Assembly (NCBI GenBank): GCA_029555965.1
Contig: JAKQHY010000081.1
Coordinates: forward strand, 1 to 64,000
DNA from: Chloroflexota bacterium
GTDB lineage: Bacteria > Chloroflexota > Anaerolineae > B4-G1 > SLSP01
Direction of reading: 5' to 3'
DNA: 64,000 nucleotides
The position numbers and the translations under genes are program-made. Numbering within the stretch: the first letter of the stretch is position 1; each line of letters begins with the position of its first letter. This document shows, in pieces, positions 1 through 7,958 of this stretch. The notes under the pieces are model-generated. The model was not told the origin of the DNA, did no database searches, and saw only the letters and a list, made by a program, of their open reading frames with translations.

Positions 1-1422
1 CCATTCCACCTCGGTGTACTCTTCCGGCAGCGTGAAATAGGGCACAACCCGTTCCTCGGGATTTGGCCCGGTCGCCAGCGCCCAATTTAGCAAATGCGGT
101 ATAGGCATTTGGTCGCCGGCCTGAATGTTGTAAATGAAGTCAATCTCACTGTTGGTATAGTCTGACAACAAGCGCTCCATTGTTGAAAATGCGAAATACG
201 AGAGGTCATAAAAACGAATCGCGGGCTTGGGGCCGGTTTCCGGCATAACGGCCATCATTTCATCCAGCGATAAATGATGGGGCGTGAAGGGTGCAAAACC
301 GTGCTCCGCGTCGTAGCGATAAACGATGAAGTTGTCCACCCAGACCGTGCCCGGTTCTTCAATTTCCAGGCCAAAGCCACCGTGAGAAGTTGCGGGGTCT
401 GGATAGGGTGGGCCGGTGAAGTCGAAGGTGTACTGCCGCCACTCGCCCGTCACCGTCCAGGGCGTAGCTTGGCTGACCGATTCGTAATACGGGCCGGCGC
501 CCACGAAGCGCACCGCGCCACTCGCCAGTCCCTCCTGCCGTAGCCAGACCGATGCGCGGTAGGCCGCGCCCGGCTCAAGCTGACTGTACCACTGACCTTC
601 GCCGTCATCGTAGCCGTGGAACAGGTATTGCACAAAGTGGCCCCATTCTTTTTCCGGCGTGATGACCAGTTCCAGGCAAGTATCGCCCGGCTCGGTAAAT
701 GCCGGTGGAATCGCGCCCGGATGCGGCGTCAATGTGGCCGTCACACCTGCGGGGGTGGTCAAAATACCATTGTTTGCATCAAACCATTCCAGCAAACGGG
801 GGTGTACATCATTAGCGGCGATTTGCGTCTTGATGAGCGTGATGATCGCGTGGTCGCCATACGCCAGTGGGATGGCGTCGTCGCTGAGGTACACGCGGTT
901 GACCGCGCCCTCGGAGCCTTCTGCCACCCAGCCGCCATCAGGCACGGTGGTCGCGCCTAGGAAGATGACGTGGTCGGCGCCGGTCACATTCTGCATTTCC
1001 GTCCCGTTGTTGTAAGAAAGCGGCTGCCCGTCGCTGTCCACAATGCGATACAGCCGCACGTCCGCGCCATCGCCGAAGCCGGTGCGGTTCAGATCCCACA
1101 TGTGGACCCCGCCGAGGCTCTGATCCCACTCGATCCAGCCGCGGCCGGCGCGTTCTACGCGCACCAAAAAGCGGATGACCGCTGGCTCCATCCCGGAGCC
1201 ACGGATGAAGTTATTGGTGGCGAAGTTCGTCCCGCCGGTCACCTTCGTCAGATTCGCGCCGATGGGTTCAATATCGCTCATCACCACCGTGGCGTTGATC
1301 ACGATGTCCGCCGGTGTCTGCGGGCCGCCCACCTGCGCGGCCACAAACTGCGGAGTCGCCAGGCAAATGTATGCCAGAGCTAAACCCAAAATAAGTCTGG
1401 TGAAAAATTTTATAGTTTTCAT
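1..1422 (-). CDS. Secreted carbohydrate-binding protein (3' end outside window)
   Basis: Open frame running off the left edge, 474 codons visible. The ATG at 1420-1422 follows an AAGGA site about 10 bases upstream and opens a clear Sec signal peptide (MKTIKFFTRLILGLALAYIC..., cleavage near AAQ at about residue 30). Residues about 30-200 have no family I recognise. Residues about 205-360 look like a CBM4/9-type beta-sandwich (patterns such as YRASVWLRQEG, GEWRQYTFDF and VDNFIVYRYD). The last 95 visible residues (PAIRFYDLSYF..., FIYNIQAGDQMP...) probably begin a catalytic or second binding domain whose identity lies outside the window. Seen: signal peptide and CBM-like block. Inferred: an exported polysaccharide-active or polysaccharide-binding protein. 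Confidence 0.75.
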   Translation of the reverse strand, partial: MKTIKFFTRLILGLALAYICLATPQFVAAQVGGPQTPADIVINATVVMSDIEPIGANLTKVTGGTNFATNNFIRGSGMEPAVIRFLVRVERAGRGWIEWDQSLGGVHMWDLNRTGFGDGADVRLYRIVDSDGQPLSYNNGTEMQNVTGADHVIFLGATTVPDGGWVAEGSEGAVNRVYLSDDAIPLAYGDHAIITLIKTQIAANDVHPRLLEWFDANNGILTTPAGVTATLTPHPGAIPPAFTEPGDTCLELVITPEKEWGHFVQYLFHGYDDGEGQWYSQLEPGAAYRASVWLRQEGLASGAVRFVGAGPYYESVSQATPWTVTGEWRQYTFDFTGPPYPDPATSHGGFGLEIEEPGTVWVDNFIVYRYDAEHGFAPFTPHHLSLDEMMAVMPETGPKPAIRFYDLSYFAFSTMERLLSDYTNSEIDFIYNIQAGDQMPIPHLLNWALATGPNPEERVVPYFTLPEEYTEVEW

Positions 1423-1459
1423 TTGTGATGGATCCTTCGCAAAGGTAAATATTAGGTAA

Positions 1460-1707
1460 CTATTCAGGCGTGTAAAGGGGGGGCGGGAGAACGGCAGGGC
1501 GAAAAGGGGTGCCCACCAGAGCAAGGCGTAGCGCTTCCAGGACATTCTGACCATTTTTGCGCGCAGTCGAGAGGTAGCTGCGAATACGGCAAAAGACTTC
1601 GGCCCCGGTGGTGGTGCGAAAGCCGCCGACCCCTTTTGCTTGAGTTTGACCATGCGCAAGTCGCGTTCGGCCAGGTTGTTATCAAACGGCACCACCAGTT
1701 TCTCCAC
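1460..1707 (-). pseudogene. IS66-family transposase C-terminal remnant, frameshifted
   Basis: Reading the minus strand from about 1707 gives VEKLVVPFDNNLAERDLRMV, the classic IS66 (TnpC/DDE) C-terminal signature. After KLKQKG the frame breaks: in the next frame the protein continues VGGFRTTTGAEVFCRIRSYL and then STARKNGQNVLEAL, ending at a TAG at 1460-1462. One G missing from the run near 1630 explains the shift. Only the last 80 or so residues survive; the rest of the transposase and the accessory orfs are absent, so this is a dead fragment. No terminal inverted repeat was found. Confidence 0.8.
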
Positions 1708-1723
1708 TCTTCGACGAGCAGGT

Positions 1724-2593
1724 CTATGGTGTAGAATTCTGCGCCCGGCTTGAGATGTTCTTGAGCAAAACCACCACCATCACCAGGTTAACCAGAGTAA
1801 TCGTGGGGAAAACAACCAGTTCAACGGCACTGACCGGCACGCCCACCTGCGCCATGTTGAGTCCCATCAGGCTGACGGCAACGCCCATCGTCACGAACTT
1901 CAGCATCCCGACCGAGGCCAGCAGGTAGCCCCACGCGCTGCGGCGCAGCAACAGGATGCCTGCCAGCACACACAGGGGCACAATCAGCGCCAAATCCAGC
2001 GCCTGGATGAACATGCTCGTCACATTATCCAACGCAGGGATGGCGCCCGGCGTGAAGGTGGCGGCAATGCGTCCCAGCCAGGCGAGCGCCAGGAACGCCG
2101 CCGCAAAAAAGAGCAAGCCGGCTATCCAGCCGCGCGGCAGCTTCACGGAGAAGTGCGCCGGGAGCGTGTTCAGATCGAAGGACATCATACTCAAGATAAA
2201 GGCGTACAGGCTCAGGCTGAACAGCGCCACATACACCAGGAACAGCGCGTTATAGGCCGCGCCAAAGCACATGGACATGTACGTGTACAGGAAAAATCCG
2301 AGCGTGCCGGTGAGCAGCAGCCGCCCGCGCAACGAGTCGCGCCAGGCTAACCAGAAGGAAATCGCCAGCAGCGGCAGGCCGAGGCCGAGCGTGACCAGAT
2401 CGTTGGCCTGCATTTGGGCGGCGGAGCTGACCGTATCCCAATAGTACAGGCCGCGCGCGTTGAGCGTGACCTGTTCGCCGCGAAAATTGGTGAGCGGGTA
2501 GGGTTGGCCCGCCGCCGGCCACAGCCCACTCAGGGTGGCGACCAGGGTGAGCACAAAAATTAAGGGAACGAGCCATTTTAGTGCATGATTCAT
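1724..2593 (-). CDS. Multi-pass membrane protein of unknown function (paralogue of the protein at 4832)
   Basis: 289 residues starting at the ATG at 2591-2593, preceded by GAGG; a longer upstream frame exists but lacks a ribosome site. Hydropathy by eye gives an N-terminal helix (residues 5-25), an extracytoplasmic loop with LTNFRGEQVTLNARGLYYWD, then about six more helices. It shares its layout with the protein at 4832-5668: N-terminal helix, loop, GLPLL motif, Arg-rich hinge (RDSLRGRLL), YTYMSMCFGAAYN against YNTLAYVFAMP, then paired C-terminal helices with RRSAWGYLLA against RRQALGYVLG. I infer two diverged copies of one family. I do not recognise a function. Confidence 0.7.
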   Translation of the reverse strand: MNHALKWLVPLIFVLTLVATLSGLWPAAGQPYPLTNFRGEQVTLNARGLYYWDTVSSAAQMQANDLVTLGLGLPLLAISFWLAWRDSLRGRLLLTGTLGFFLYTYMSMCFGAAYNALFLVYVALFSLSLYAFILSMMSFDLNTLPAHFSVKLPRGWIAGLLFFAAAFLALAWLGRIAATFTPGAIPALDNVTSMFIQALDLALIVPLCVLAGILLLRRSAWGYLLASVGMLKFVTMGVAVSLMGLNMAQVGVPVSAVELVVFPTITLVNLVMVVVLLKNISSRAQNSTP

Positions 2594-2630
2594 GACCGCC
2601 TCGCATAGATAGATCAAGAACTTACACGGA

Positions 2631-2819
2631 CTATTTCCATACCGGTTGGAATATTTTCGCGTTTTCTGGAAAATAGACAACTGTGAGCGTATCTCCCGTC
2701 TTCACCCGCTTGAAGCGCCCCATGTCCACATGACGCCGGATCCGTCCCAGGCCGGAGAGCTTGTAAGCCCCGTAATAATCGGGGCTTTCCCCATCAGCGT
2801 ATTCAAACGTATCAACCAA
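2631..2819 (-). pseudogene. C-terminal fragment of a DUF3592-type protein
   Basis: The 62-residue frame (DTFEYADGESPDYYGAYKLS..., ending VVYFPENAKIFQPVWK) aligns end to end with the last 60 residues of the intact protein at 3665-4543 (DCFEHSDSDSTTYYIAYELP..., ending LAYLPDNPKLFRPLWE). Upstream in the same frame there is a stop six codons before the first usable TTG, and no transmembrane part, so the front three quarters of the gene are lost. It lies on the strand opposite its intact relative less than 1 kb away, which suggests an inverted duplication followed by decay. Confidence 0.65.
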
Positions 2820-2954
2820 GGAGAGTTTAAGGTGAGGTTAACCTTGTACTGAAAAATGGTAAAATTTCTGCATCCTGAAAGATGCGTCATGAGTTTAACA
2901 AAATGTTAACCGGCAGACTATACCCCGTTAACATAGTGGGTTTACCATAAAGCT

Positions 2955-3575
2955 ATGCTCGCTATCGGGATGTTTTTACAAAACCGCCATCGCCTGGAAA
3001 CCACGTTTTGGGCGCAGAAGCAGTTCATCCAGGAGGCGCAGTTGCTCTATCAACTGCGCCACCCGCACATCCCGCGCGTCATTGATTACTTCCTCATCCC
3101 GCGTCAGGGGCAATATCTGGTGATGGATTACGTCCCCGGCGAAAACCTGGAGGCCATCGTCAGGCCGCATAGCGCGCTCGGTGAGGTGGAAGCCCTGGCG
3201 TGCATGGCGCAAGTGCTGGACGCGCTCATCTACCTGCACGACCAGGCCATCATCTACCGCGACGTGAAGCCCTGGTGGATCACGCGGTCTGGACGACCGA
3301 CTCCCTGCTCACGCTCTCGCGGCGCACGCAACCACCGCCGGAAACGCCGTCGTTCCCCTTGCCGGCAGAGCGCACGGGTACGGCCGTCGTCATCAACCTG
3401 TCGTCCGCCGCGCCGGCCGCTGTTGCGCCGCTCCCCACGGCTGCGCCGGAAGTCGGCCATACCACGCCCACGCCCTCCGTTGTCTTTTTGCCAGAGTACT
3501 ATCTGGCCGAGGCGCCCGTCACTCACGCCCTGTACGTTTGCCACGCACGGGTTCCGGGTGGCGTTATCCCGCTGA
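2955..3575 (+). pseudogene. Ser/Thr protein kinase remnant (N-lobe to catalytic loop)
   Basis: The first 110 codons read as a Hanks-type kinase lacking its glycine loop: QFIQEAQLLYQLRHPHIPRV (helix C Glu), QGQYLVMDYVPGENLE (hinge), then IIYRDVKP (catalytic HRD-like loop). Immediately after the loop the frame turns into Arg/Pro-rich nonsense. The codons from about 3290 make more sense in another frame (TTDSLLTLSRRTQPPPETPS to VARVPGGVIPLIN-like text ending near 3583). No DFG or C-lobe follows. I read this as a deletion and frameshift joining a kinase N-lobe to the tail of another reading frame. Confidence 0.6.
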
Positions 3576-3591
3576 TAAACTAAAATCTTTG

Positions 3592-3617
3592 TCAACGGAT
3601 TGAGCGGATTAAGCGGA
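3592..3617. repeat. CAACGGATTGARCGGA intergenic repeat, copy 1
   Basis: Copy of a 17-base motif (tcaacggattgagcgga) found at 3592, 9455, 26172, 41953 (reverse) and 58825. Here it precedes the intact DUF3592 gene and is followed by a second unit, ttaagcggattcttgatcctctcatt. The block has its reverse-complement counterpart in the spacer upstream of the GH4 gene (41918-41970). Confidence 0.7.
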
Positions 3618-3664
3618 TTCTTGATCCTCTCATTCTGTAAATCCTGTTATTATTGGAGGGTACA

Positions 3665-4543
3665 ATGAGTGCTCCACTATTGTTCTGGCTGGTGTTTCTG
3701 TTCATCGGCGGCATCGGGCTGTTGTTCACAGGCGTTATCGTTTATCAAATGACGAAAGCGGTTAAACGCGCCGGGGGCTTGCAGGGAATCTCCAATCAAA
3801 TGCAGGCGCAGGCCGCCGCGCTCCGTCCGGCGTGGCAGTACCCCGTCGTCGCGCCGATCTGGCCGGCGGGCACGGCGCTGGGCTGCGGCTTCAGCCTGGG
3901 CCTGCTGGGGCTGATCCTGGTGGCCGGCGGTTGGCTGGCACAGCAGCATCATATTCGTGAGGTGCGGTTGTTGCAAACCGAGGGCGTCGTGGGCGTCGCG
4001 TCCGTCACCAGGCAGCGGATCTCTGAAAGCGACGACAGTGAGACTTACTACGTCACATTTGCCTTCACCGCCATCGCCAATGACCATCGGGTGGAGGTGC
4101 GGAAGGAAGTGAGTGTGCCGGAAAGTTTCTATGAACGGGTAGAGTACGGCAGCCAAATTGAGGTGGTCTACGCGCGCAGCGATCCGCACGTCGTCAAAAT
4201 CCGCGCCTTTTACACGCCGGGGAAAGTCGAATACTGGTGGCTGATCGGCCTCGGCAGCCTCGGGGCGCTGTGTCTGTTCTTTACGTGGCTGTTGCTGGGC
4301 GTCTATCGCAACGCCCGCCGCCTGGACGCGGAAGGGCTGGTCGCCAGGGTGACGTTGCTGGATTGCTTCGAGCACTCCGATTCCGACAGCACCACGTACT
4401 ACATCGCCTACGAACTGCCCGGCGTCGGCCCGGTGCGACAGGGAGTGGAGAAGAAAATCTACAACCGACTGAGCGTCGGGCAGACGTTCAACCTCGCCTA
4501 TCTGCCCGATAACCCGAAGTTATTCCGCCCGTTGTGGGAGTAA
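3665..4543 (+). CDS. DUF3592-domain membrane protein
   Basis: 292 residues. The ATG at 3665 is chosen because GGAGG lies five bases upstream (3655-3659). TM helix at residues 5-28, a second at about 75-92, then a soluble DUF3592-like beta-rich domain (residues 100-195: EGVVGVASVTRQRISESDDS, YYVTFAF, YGSQIEVVYARSDP). A third helix follows (about 205-225) and then a second, shorter DUF3592-like domain (LVARVTLLDCFEHSDSDSTT, QTFNLAYLPDNPKLFRPLWE). So it carries the domain twice with membrane segments between. Function unknown; the family is widespread in bacteria. Confidence 0.75.
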   Translation: MSAPLLFWLVFLFIGGIGLLFTGVIVYQMTKAVKRAGGLQGISNQMQAQAAALRPAWQYPVVAPIWPAGTALGCGFSLGLLGLILVAGGWLAQQHHIREVRLLQTEGVVGVASVTRQRISESDDSETYYVTFAFTAIANDHRVEVRKEVSVPESFYERVEYGSQIEVVYARSDPHVVKIRAFYTPGKVEYWWLIGLGSLGALCLFFTWLLLGVYRNARRLDAEGLVARVTLLDCFEHSDSDSTTYYIAYELPGVGPVRQGVEKKIYNRLSVGQTFNLAYLPDNPKLFRPLWE

Positions 4544-4831
4544 GGTGCTCCAGGCCGCCGCGCCGGATGCGCAGCCGGTGGACACGGCCTTCTTCGACGG
4601 CGCAGTGCTGACGAGTGCGGCGGAATTCCAACACCTTCTGCCGTGTATCAAGGTCATCGTCGGGGTAATGGCGAAAAACACACCCGATCACCGCGATTGG
4701 TAATGCCATTCGCGGGCGGGATAGCCCCCATAGAGAATTGTCTGCTGCGTCGAATAAAACGCACGTATGCCGCGTTATATAGATGGTGCAAACGACGTAT
4801 CAAACCGCCATCCAGGAAAAGTGCCTTTGGT
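4544..4831. other. Gap without a confident gene
   Basis: 288 bases. A 73-codon minus-strand frame (ATG near 4709, PDDDLDTRQKVLEFRRTRQH) and a plus-strand frame ending at TAA about 4702 (AEFQHLLPCIKVIVGVMAKN) overlap here. Neither has a ribosome site or a family I recognise. An AT-rich patch (gttatatagatgg, about 4774) may hold the promoter for the next gene. Confidence 0.4.
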
Positions 4832-5668
4832 ATGAAACCTTTCAGTCAAGAATCCGTCCCGGCCGGTCTGCCGATCACACGCTCTCTCACGCTCGTTTAC
4901 GGACTCTCGCTCGCTGTCGCCATCTTAATGACCGGCGCATCCGTCGCCGGCCTCCTCGCGCCGGATGCGCTCTATCCCACCGCCGTGTTGCGGCAATCCT
5001 CCGTGCCCAATGATGCCGTGAACCTCCTCCTCGGCCTGCCTATCCTCCTGGGCGTCATGGCGCTGACGCGGCGCGACAAGCTGCTGGGACTGCTCTTCTG
5101 GCCCGGCGCATTGCTCTACGTGCTCTACAACACTCTCGCCTACGTTTTTGCCATGCCGTTCGGTTGGATGACGGCGCTCTATGCCGCCCTGGCCCTCCTC
5201 AGCGCGGCCACGCCGGTTGCCCTTATAGCGCGGGTGGATCGGGAAGCCATCCGACGGCAGTTTGCCGACGCCGTCCCCGCGCGCGTTCCGGGCGGCGCGT
5301 TGGTGGGCTTCGGCGCGTTGTTCTTGCTGCGCGGCGCCGGCCTCGTGGCGAACGCTCTCTCCGGGCAGGCCGTACTGCTGCCGACCGAAGGCGCGCTGCT
5401 GATTGCTGACACAGTGTTCAGTGTAGCGTGGATCGTGGGCGGCGTGCTGTTGTGGCGACGCCAGGCGTTGGGCTACGTGCTGGGCGCGGGACTGCTCTTT
5501 CAGGCCAGCGCGCTTTTTGTTGGGTTGATCCTCGTCTTGCTCTTGCGCCCGCTTCTGACGCCTGCGCCCTTTGTCCTGGCCGACGTGATCGTGATTGTGG
5601 GTATGACCTTGATTTGTCTCGCGCCCTTCGCGTTGTTTACACGCGGCGTGCTCTTGCAGCAAGGGTAA
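4832..5668 (+). CDS. Multi-pass membrane protein of unknown function (paralogue of the protein at 1724)
   Basis: 278 residues from the ATG at 4832; the frame is open further upstream but that part is Arg-rich and unlike a protein. About seven hydrophobic segments, with the layout of the 1724-2593 protein: N-terminal helix, loop (LLAPDALYPTAVLRQSSVPN), NLLLGLPILLGVMALTRRDK, YVLYNTLAYVFAMPFGWM, then a middle hydrophilic stretch (ARVDREAIRRQFADAV) and four more helices ending near FALFTRGVLLQQG. The ribosome site is weak (AGGA 16 bases upstream), so the start is uncertain by a few codons. No enzymatic motif seen. Confidence 0.7.
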   Translation: MKPFSQESVPAGLPITRSLTLVYGLSLAVAILMTGASVAGLLAPDALYPTAVLRQSSVPNDAVNLLLGLPILLGVMALTRRDKLLGLLFWPGALLYVLYNTLAYVFAMPFGWMTALYAALALLSAATPVALIARVDREAIRRQFADAVPARVPGGALVGFGALFLLRGAGLVANALSGQAVLLPTEGALLIADTVFSVAWIVGGVLLWRRQALGYVLGAGLLFQASALFVGLILVLLLRPLLTPAPFVLADVIVIVGMTLICLAPFALFTRGVLLQQG

Positions 5669-5945
5669 CGCTAATGCAAATGAAAAACACCCACACTACA
5701 GCTTAAAAGAGCAATGATTTCATGCCAGCAACAGCAGACGATGACAAAGCGCAGTTGGGCGCAGACGCTCGCTATTTCAGAAGCAATGTGAGTTGCGGTG
5801 TGTTTCATCACGAGCGCGCACTCACAAATTGCGAGGGCCGTGTATAATGGCTTTATGTTCGCGCCGATTTTGACCGGTTGATTTTTACCTCAACCTGAAC
5901 GGCAAACGCTTTATCACACAACTGCATTGACACAAAGGAGAAACC
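5669..5945. other. Spacer with -10-like element before the flavodoxin cluster
   Basis: 277 bases without a gene. TATAAT at 5843-5848 is a perfect -10 hexamer, but no convincing -35 lies 16-18 bases upstream. It is about 100 bases before the flavodoxin start and may drive the 5946-8597 cluster. Confidence 0.4.
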
Positions 5946-6458
5946 ATGTCAGACTCAGTCCTCGTGACGTATGCAACCCGTTACGGTTCCACCCAGGAAG
6001 TGGCCGAAAAAGTCGCCGCGACGCTGCGCGAAAGCAGCCTGGCGGTGGACGTGCAACCCGCGAAGCAAGTGCGGTCGCTGGCGGGCTACCGCGCGGTCGT
6101 GTTGGGCGCGCCGCTCTACATCGGGAGCTGGCTCAAGGACGCACAACGCTTCCTCACGCAGCACCAGGCCGCGCTGGAAAAGCTGCCCGTCGCCCTCTTC
6201 TCACTCGGCCCGACGCGCGCCGATGAAGGGCTGGCGGAAGTGCGCGCCTCGCTGGATGCCCAGGTGGGCAAATACCCCTGGCTCAAACCGGTGGCGGTGG
6301 AACTTTTCGGCGGCAAGTATGATCCGGACAAATTGCGCTTCCCCGACACGATCCTCAAGATCATCCCCGCCAGCCCGCTCCACGGCGCGCCGGCCAGCGA
6401 CATCCGCGATTGGGACGCCATCCGCGCCTGGGCCAACAGTCTCACTGAAAAACTTTGA
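5946..6458 (+). CDS. Flavodoxin-domain protein (HemG/flavodoxin_5-like)
   Basis: 170 residues; start supported by AAAGGAG eight bases upstream. The N-terminal LVTYATRYGSTQEVAEKVA is the FMN phosphate-binding loop of the flavodoxin_5 family, which includes menaquinone-dependent protoporphyrinogen oxidase HemG. GAPLYIGSWLKDAQRFL is the second flavin loop, and FSLGPTRADEGLAEV the third region. Length matches HemG-type proteins. The family fits a flavin electron carrier or oxidase; the heme role is not shown by the context, since no hem genes are nearby. The stop codon overlaps the start of the EFR1 gene, so the two are translationally coupled. First gene of a four-gene plus-strand group. Confidence 0.8.
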   Translation: MSDSVLVTYATRYGSTQEVAEKVAATLRESSLAVDVQPAKQVRSLAGYRAVVLGAPLYIGSWLKDAQRFLTQHQAALEKLPVALFSLGPTRADEGLAEVRASLDAQVGKYPWLKPVAVELFGGKYDPDKLRFPDTILKIIPASPLHGAPASDIRDWDAIRAWANSLTEKL

Positions 6459-7336
6459 ACGCAGAGGTTTGCTACTTTTCCGGCACAGGAAACTCGTTAG
6501 CGGTCGCTCGGAAACTGGCCGAAAAACTCAACGGGACCCTGCACGCGATCCCAATCCTGATGGATCAAGAGCGGATCACCCCGCAGGCCGACGCGCTGGG
6601 TCTGGTGTTCCCCGTCTACAACAAGGGGCTGCCGCTGATTCTCAACCGTTTTGTAGATAAACTGGCGGGGTTGGAAGCCACGTATCTGTTTGCCGTCTGT
6701 ACGTATGGCGACACCATCGGTATGGCTATTCCCCATCTGGCGAAACTCATAGCGGCGCGCGGCGGGCGCCTTGCCGCCGGATTCGGCGTGCGGATGCCAT
6801 ATAACTACCTCACGCCCACCCTCAAGCTCAACGGCTTCTTCAGCGCGTTTACTCTCCGAGAAGTCCCCCTTGAGAAACAACGCGCCTTACTGGACGCGGC
6901 GCTGACGCGCATTGAACCGATCGTCGCCTACATCCGCGCCGGGCAATCGGGGGACTTTGAGATCACCGCCGATTTCCTCACCCGCCTGGCAGATCGCCTC
7001 AACTTGAATGAGACCCTCGGTAAGTCAACGTGGCTGAAAATCGCCGGCGTTACAGAACCGACTGAACTGTCCTTTTTGGAAAGTCGCCAGTTGATGGATC
7101 GGGCCTTCCATGCGGATGAGCATTGCATTGGCTGCGGCACATGCGCCCGGATTTGCCCGGTTGACAACATCCGCATCGTTGAAGGCAAACCGCAGTGGCA
7201 AGAGCGCTGCGAGCAGTGCTTCGCCTGCTTGCAGTGGTGCCCGCAGCAGGCGATCCAGTTTGGGAGCCACACCGCCGGCAAGCGGCGGTATCACCATCCT
7301 GACGTGAAATTGGCAGATATGGTGAGGGCAAAATGA
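6455..7336 (+). CDS. EFR1-family flavodoxin/2[4Fe-4S] ferredoxin fusion
   Basis: 293 residues. The start is a TTG at 6455 that overlaps the preceding TGA by 3 bases, typical coupling. Residues 1-170 are a flavodoxin-like fold (YFSGTGNSLAVARKLAEKL, VYNKGLPLILNRFV, CTYGDTIGMA). Residues 220-265 hold two [4Fe-4S] motifs: C224-x2-C227-x2-C230-x3-C234-P and C252-x2-C255-x2-C258-x3-C262-P. This is the EFR1 (flavoprotein plus ferredoxin) architecture, which moves electrons between flavin and iron-sulphur carriers in anaerobes. Its position between two flavodoxins suggests one electron-transfer module; the donor and acceptor are not known. Confidence 0.85.
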   Translation: MNAEVCYFSGTGNSLAVARKLAEKLNGTLHAIPILMDQERITPQADALGLVFPVYNKGLPLILNRFVDKLAGLEATYLFAVCTYGDTIGMAIPHLAKLIAARGGRLAAGFGVRMPYNYLTPTLKLNGFFSAFTLREVPLEKQRALLDAALTRIEPIVAYIRAGQSGDFEITADFLTRLADRLNLNETLGKSTWLKIAGVTEPTELSFLESRQLMDRAFHADEHCIGCGTCARICPVDNIRIVEGKPQWQERCEQCFACLQWCPQQAIQFGSHTAGKRRYHHPDVKLADMVRAK

Positions 7337-7485
7337 AAAGTGCGACGATGACCAGCCCGATCTCATCCCCCGGGCGCTCTACAACGAGCGATTTGAACGC
7401 TGGTTTGGCGATCTGAAACCCGGCGAGGCTCTCCGCTGAGAGTTCAGAGTGCGTATCATAAATTTAGCGAAAGGATACTTTGATC
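7337..7485. other. Spacer with possible C-terminal gene scrap
   Basis: Between 7336 and the next flavodoxin, one frame ending at the TGA 7438-7440 reads DDDQPDLIPRALYNERFERW followed by FGDLKPGEALR. It looks like the tail of a protein rather than random text, but has no start and no recognised family; probably a relic. Confidence 0.3.
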
Positions 7486-7953
7486 ATGAAAGCTTTAGTG
7501 GTCTACGATTCAGTGTTTGGCAACACGGAAAAAGTCGCGCAGGCGATAGGGACTGCGCTGGGCGCGCAAACGCTCCGCGTAGGCGACGTGAAGCCGGAGC
7601 ATCTGACCGGCCTGGATACGCTGATTGTCGGCTCGCCAACGCAAGCATTTCAACCGTTGAAACCTGTCAAAACCTGGTTGAACGCCATGCCGGCGGGGAC
7701 GCTCAAAGGCGTTAAAGTGGCGGCTTTCGACACGCGCATGGATGTCAAAGAAGTTAACAATGCGGTCCTGACCGTATTCGCCAAAATCTTCGGCTACGCC
7801 GCCGAACCGATAGCGGCGCGGTTGGTCAAGAAAGGCGGGACGCAGGCGATGCCCCCGGTGGGCTTGTTCGTCAACGGCAAGGAAGGCCCGCTGAAGGACG
7901 GTGAGTTGGCGCGCGCGGCGGCATGGGCGCGGCAACTGCAAACAGGGAAGTGA
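7486..7953 (+). CDS. Flavodoxin family protein
   Basis: 155 residues from the ATG at 7486 (aaagga upstream; an in-frame TTG two codons earlier is possible). VVYDSVFGNTEKVAQAIG is the FMN phosphate loop, TLIVGSPTQAFQPLKPVKTW the 50s-loop region, and VAAFDTRMDVKEV the third region. Short-chain flavodoxin size. Second flavodoxin in the cluster; the likely role is FMN electron carrier alongside the EFR1 protein. Followed by the GNAT gene five bases after its stop. Confidence 0.8.
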   Translation: MKALVVYDSVFGNTEKVAQAIGTALGAQTLRVGDVKPEHLTGLDTLIVGSPTQAFQPLKPVKTWLNAMPAGTLKGVKVAAFDTRMDVKEVNNAVLTVFAKIFGYAAEPIAARLVKKGGTQAMPPVGLFVNGKEGPLKDGELARAAAWARQLQTGK

Positions 7954-7958
7954 ATCCC

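Noticed and set aside
3677-4375. 232-codon minus-strand frame over the DUF3592 gene
   Set aside because: Antisense shadow; the plus-strand gene has a ribosome site and recognisable domains.
4544-4709. 73-residue minus-strand frame as a gene
   Set aside because: No ribosome site, overlaps the end of the DUF3592 gene, and no recognised family.
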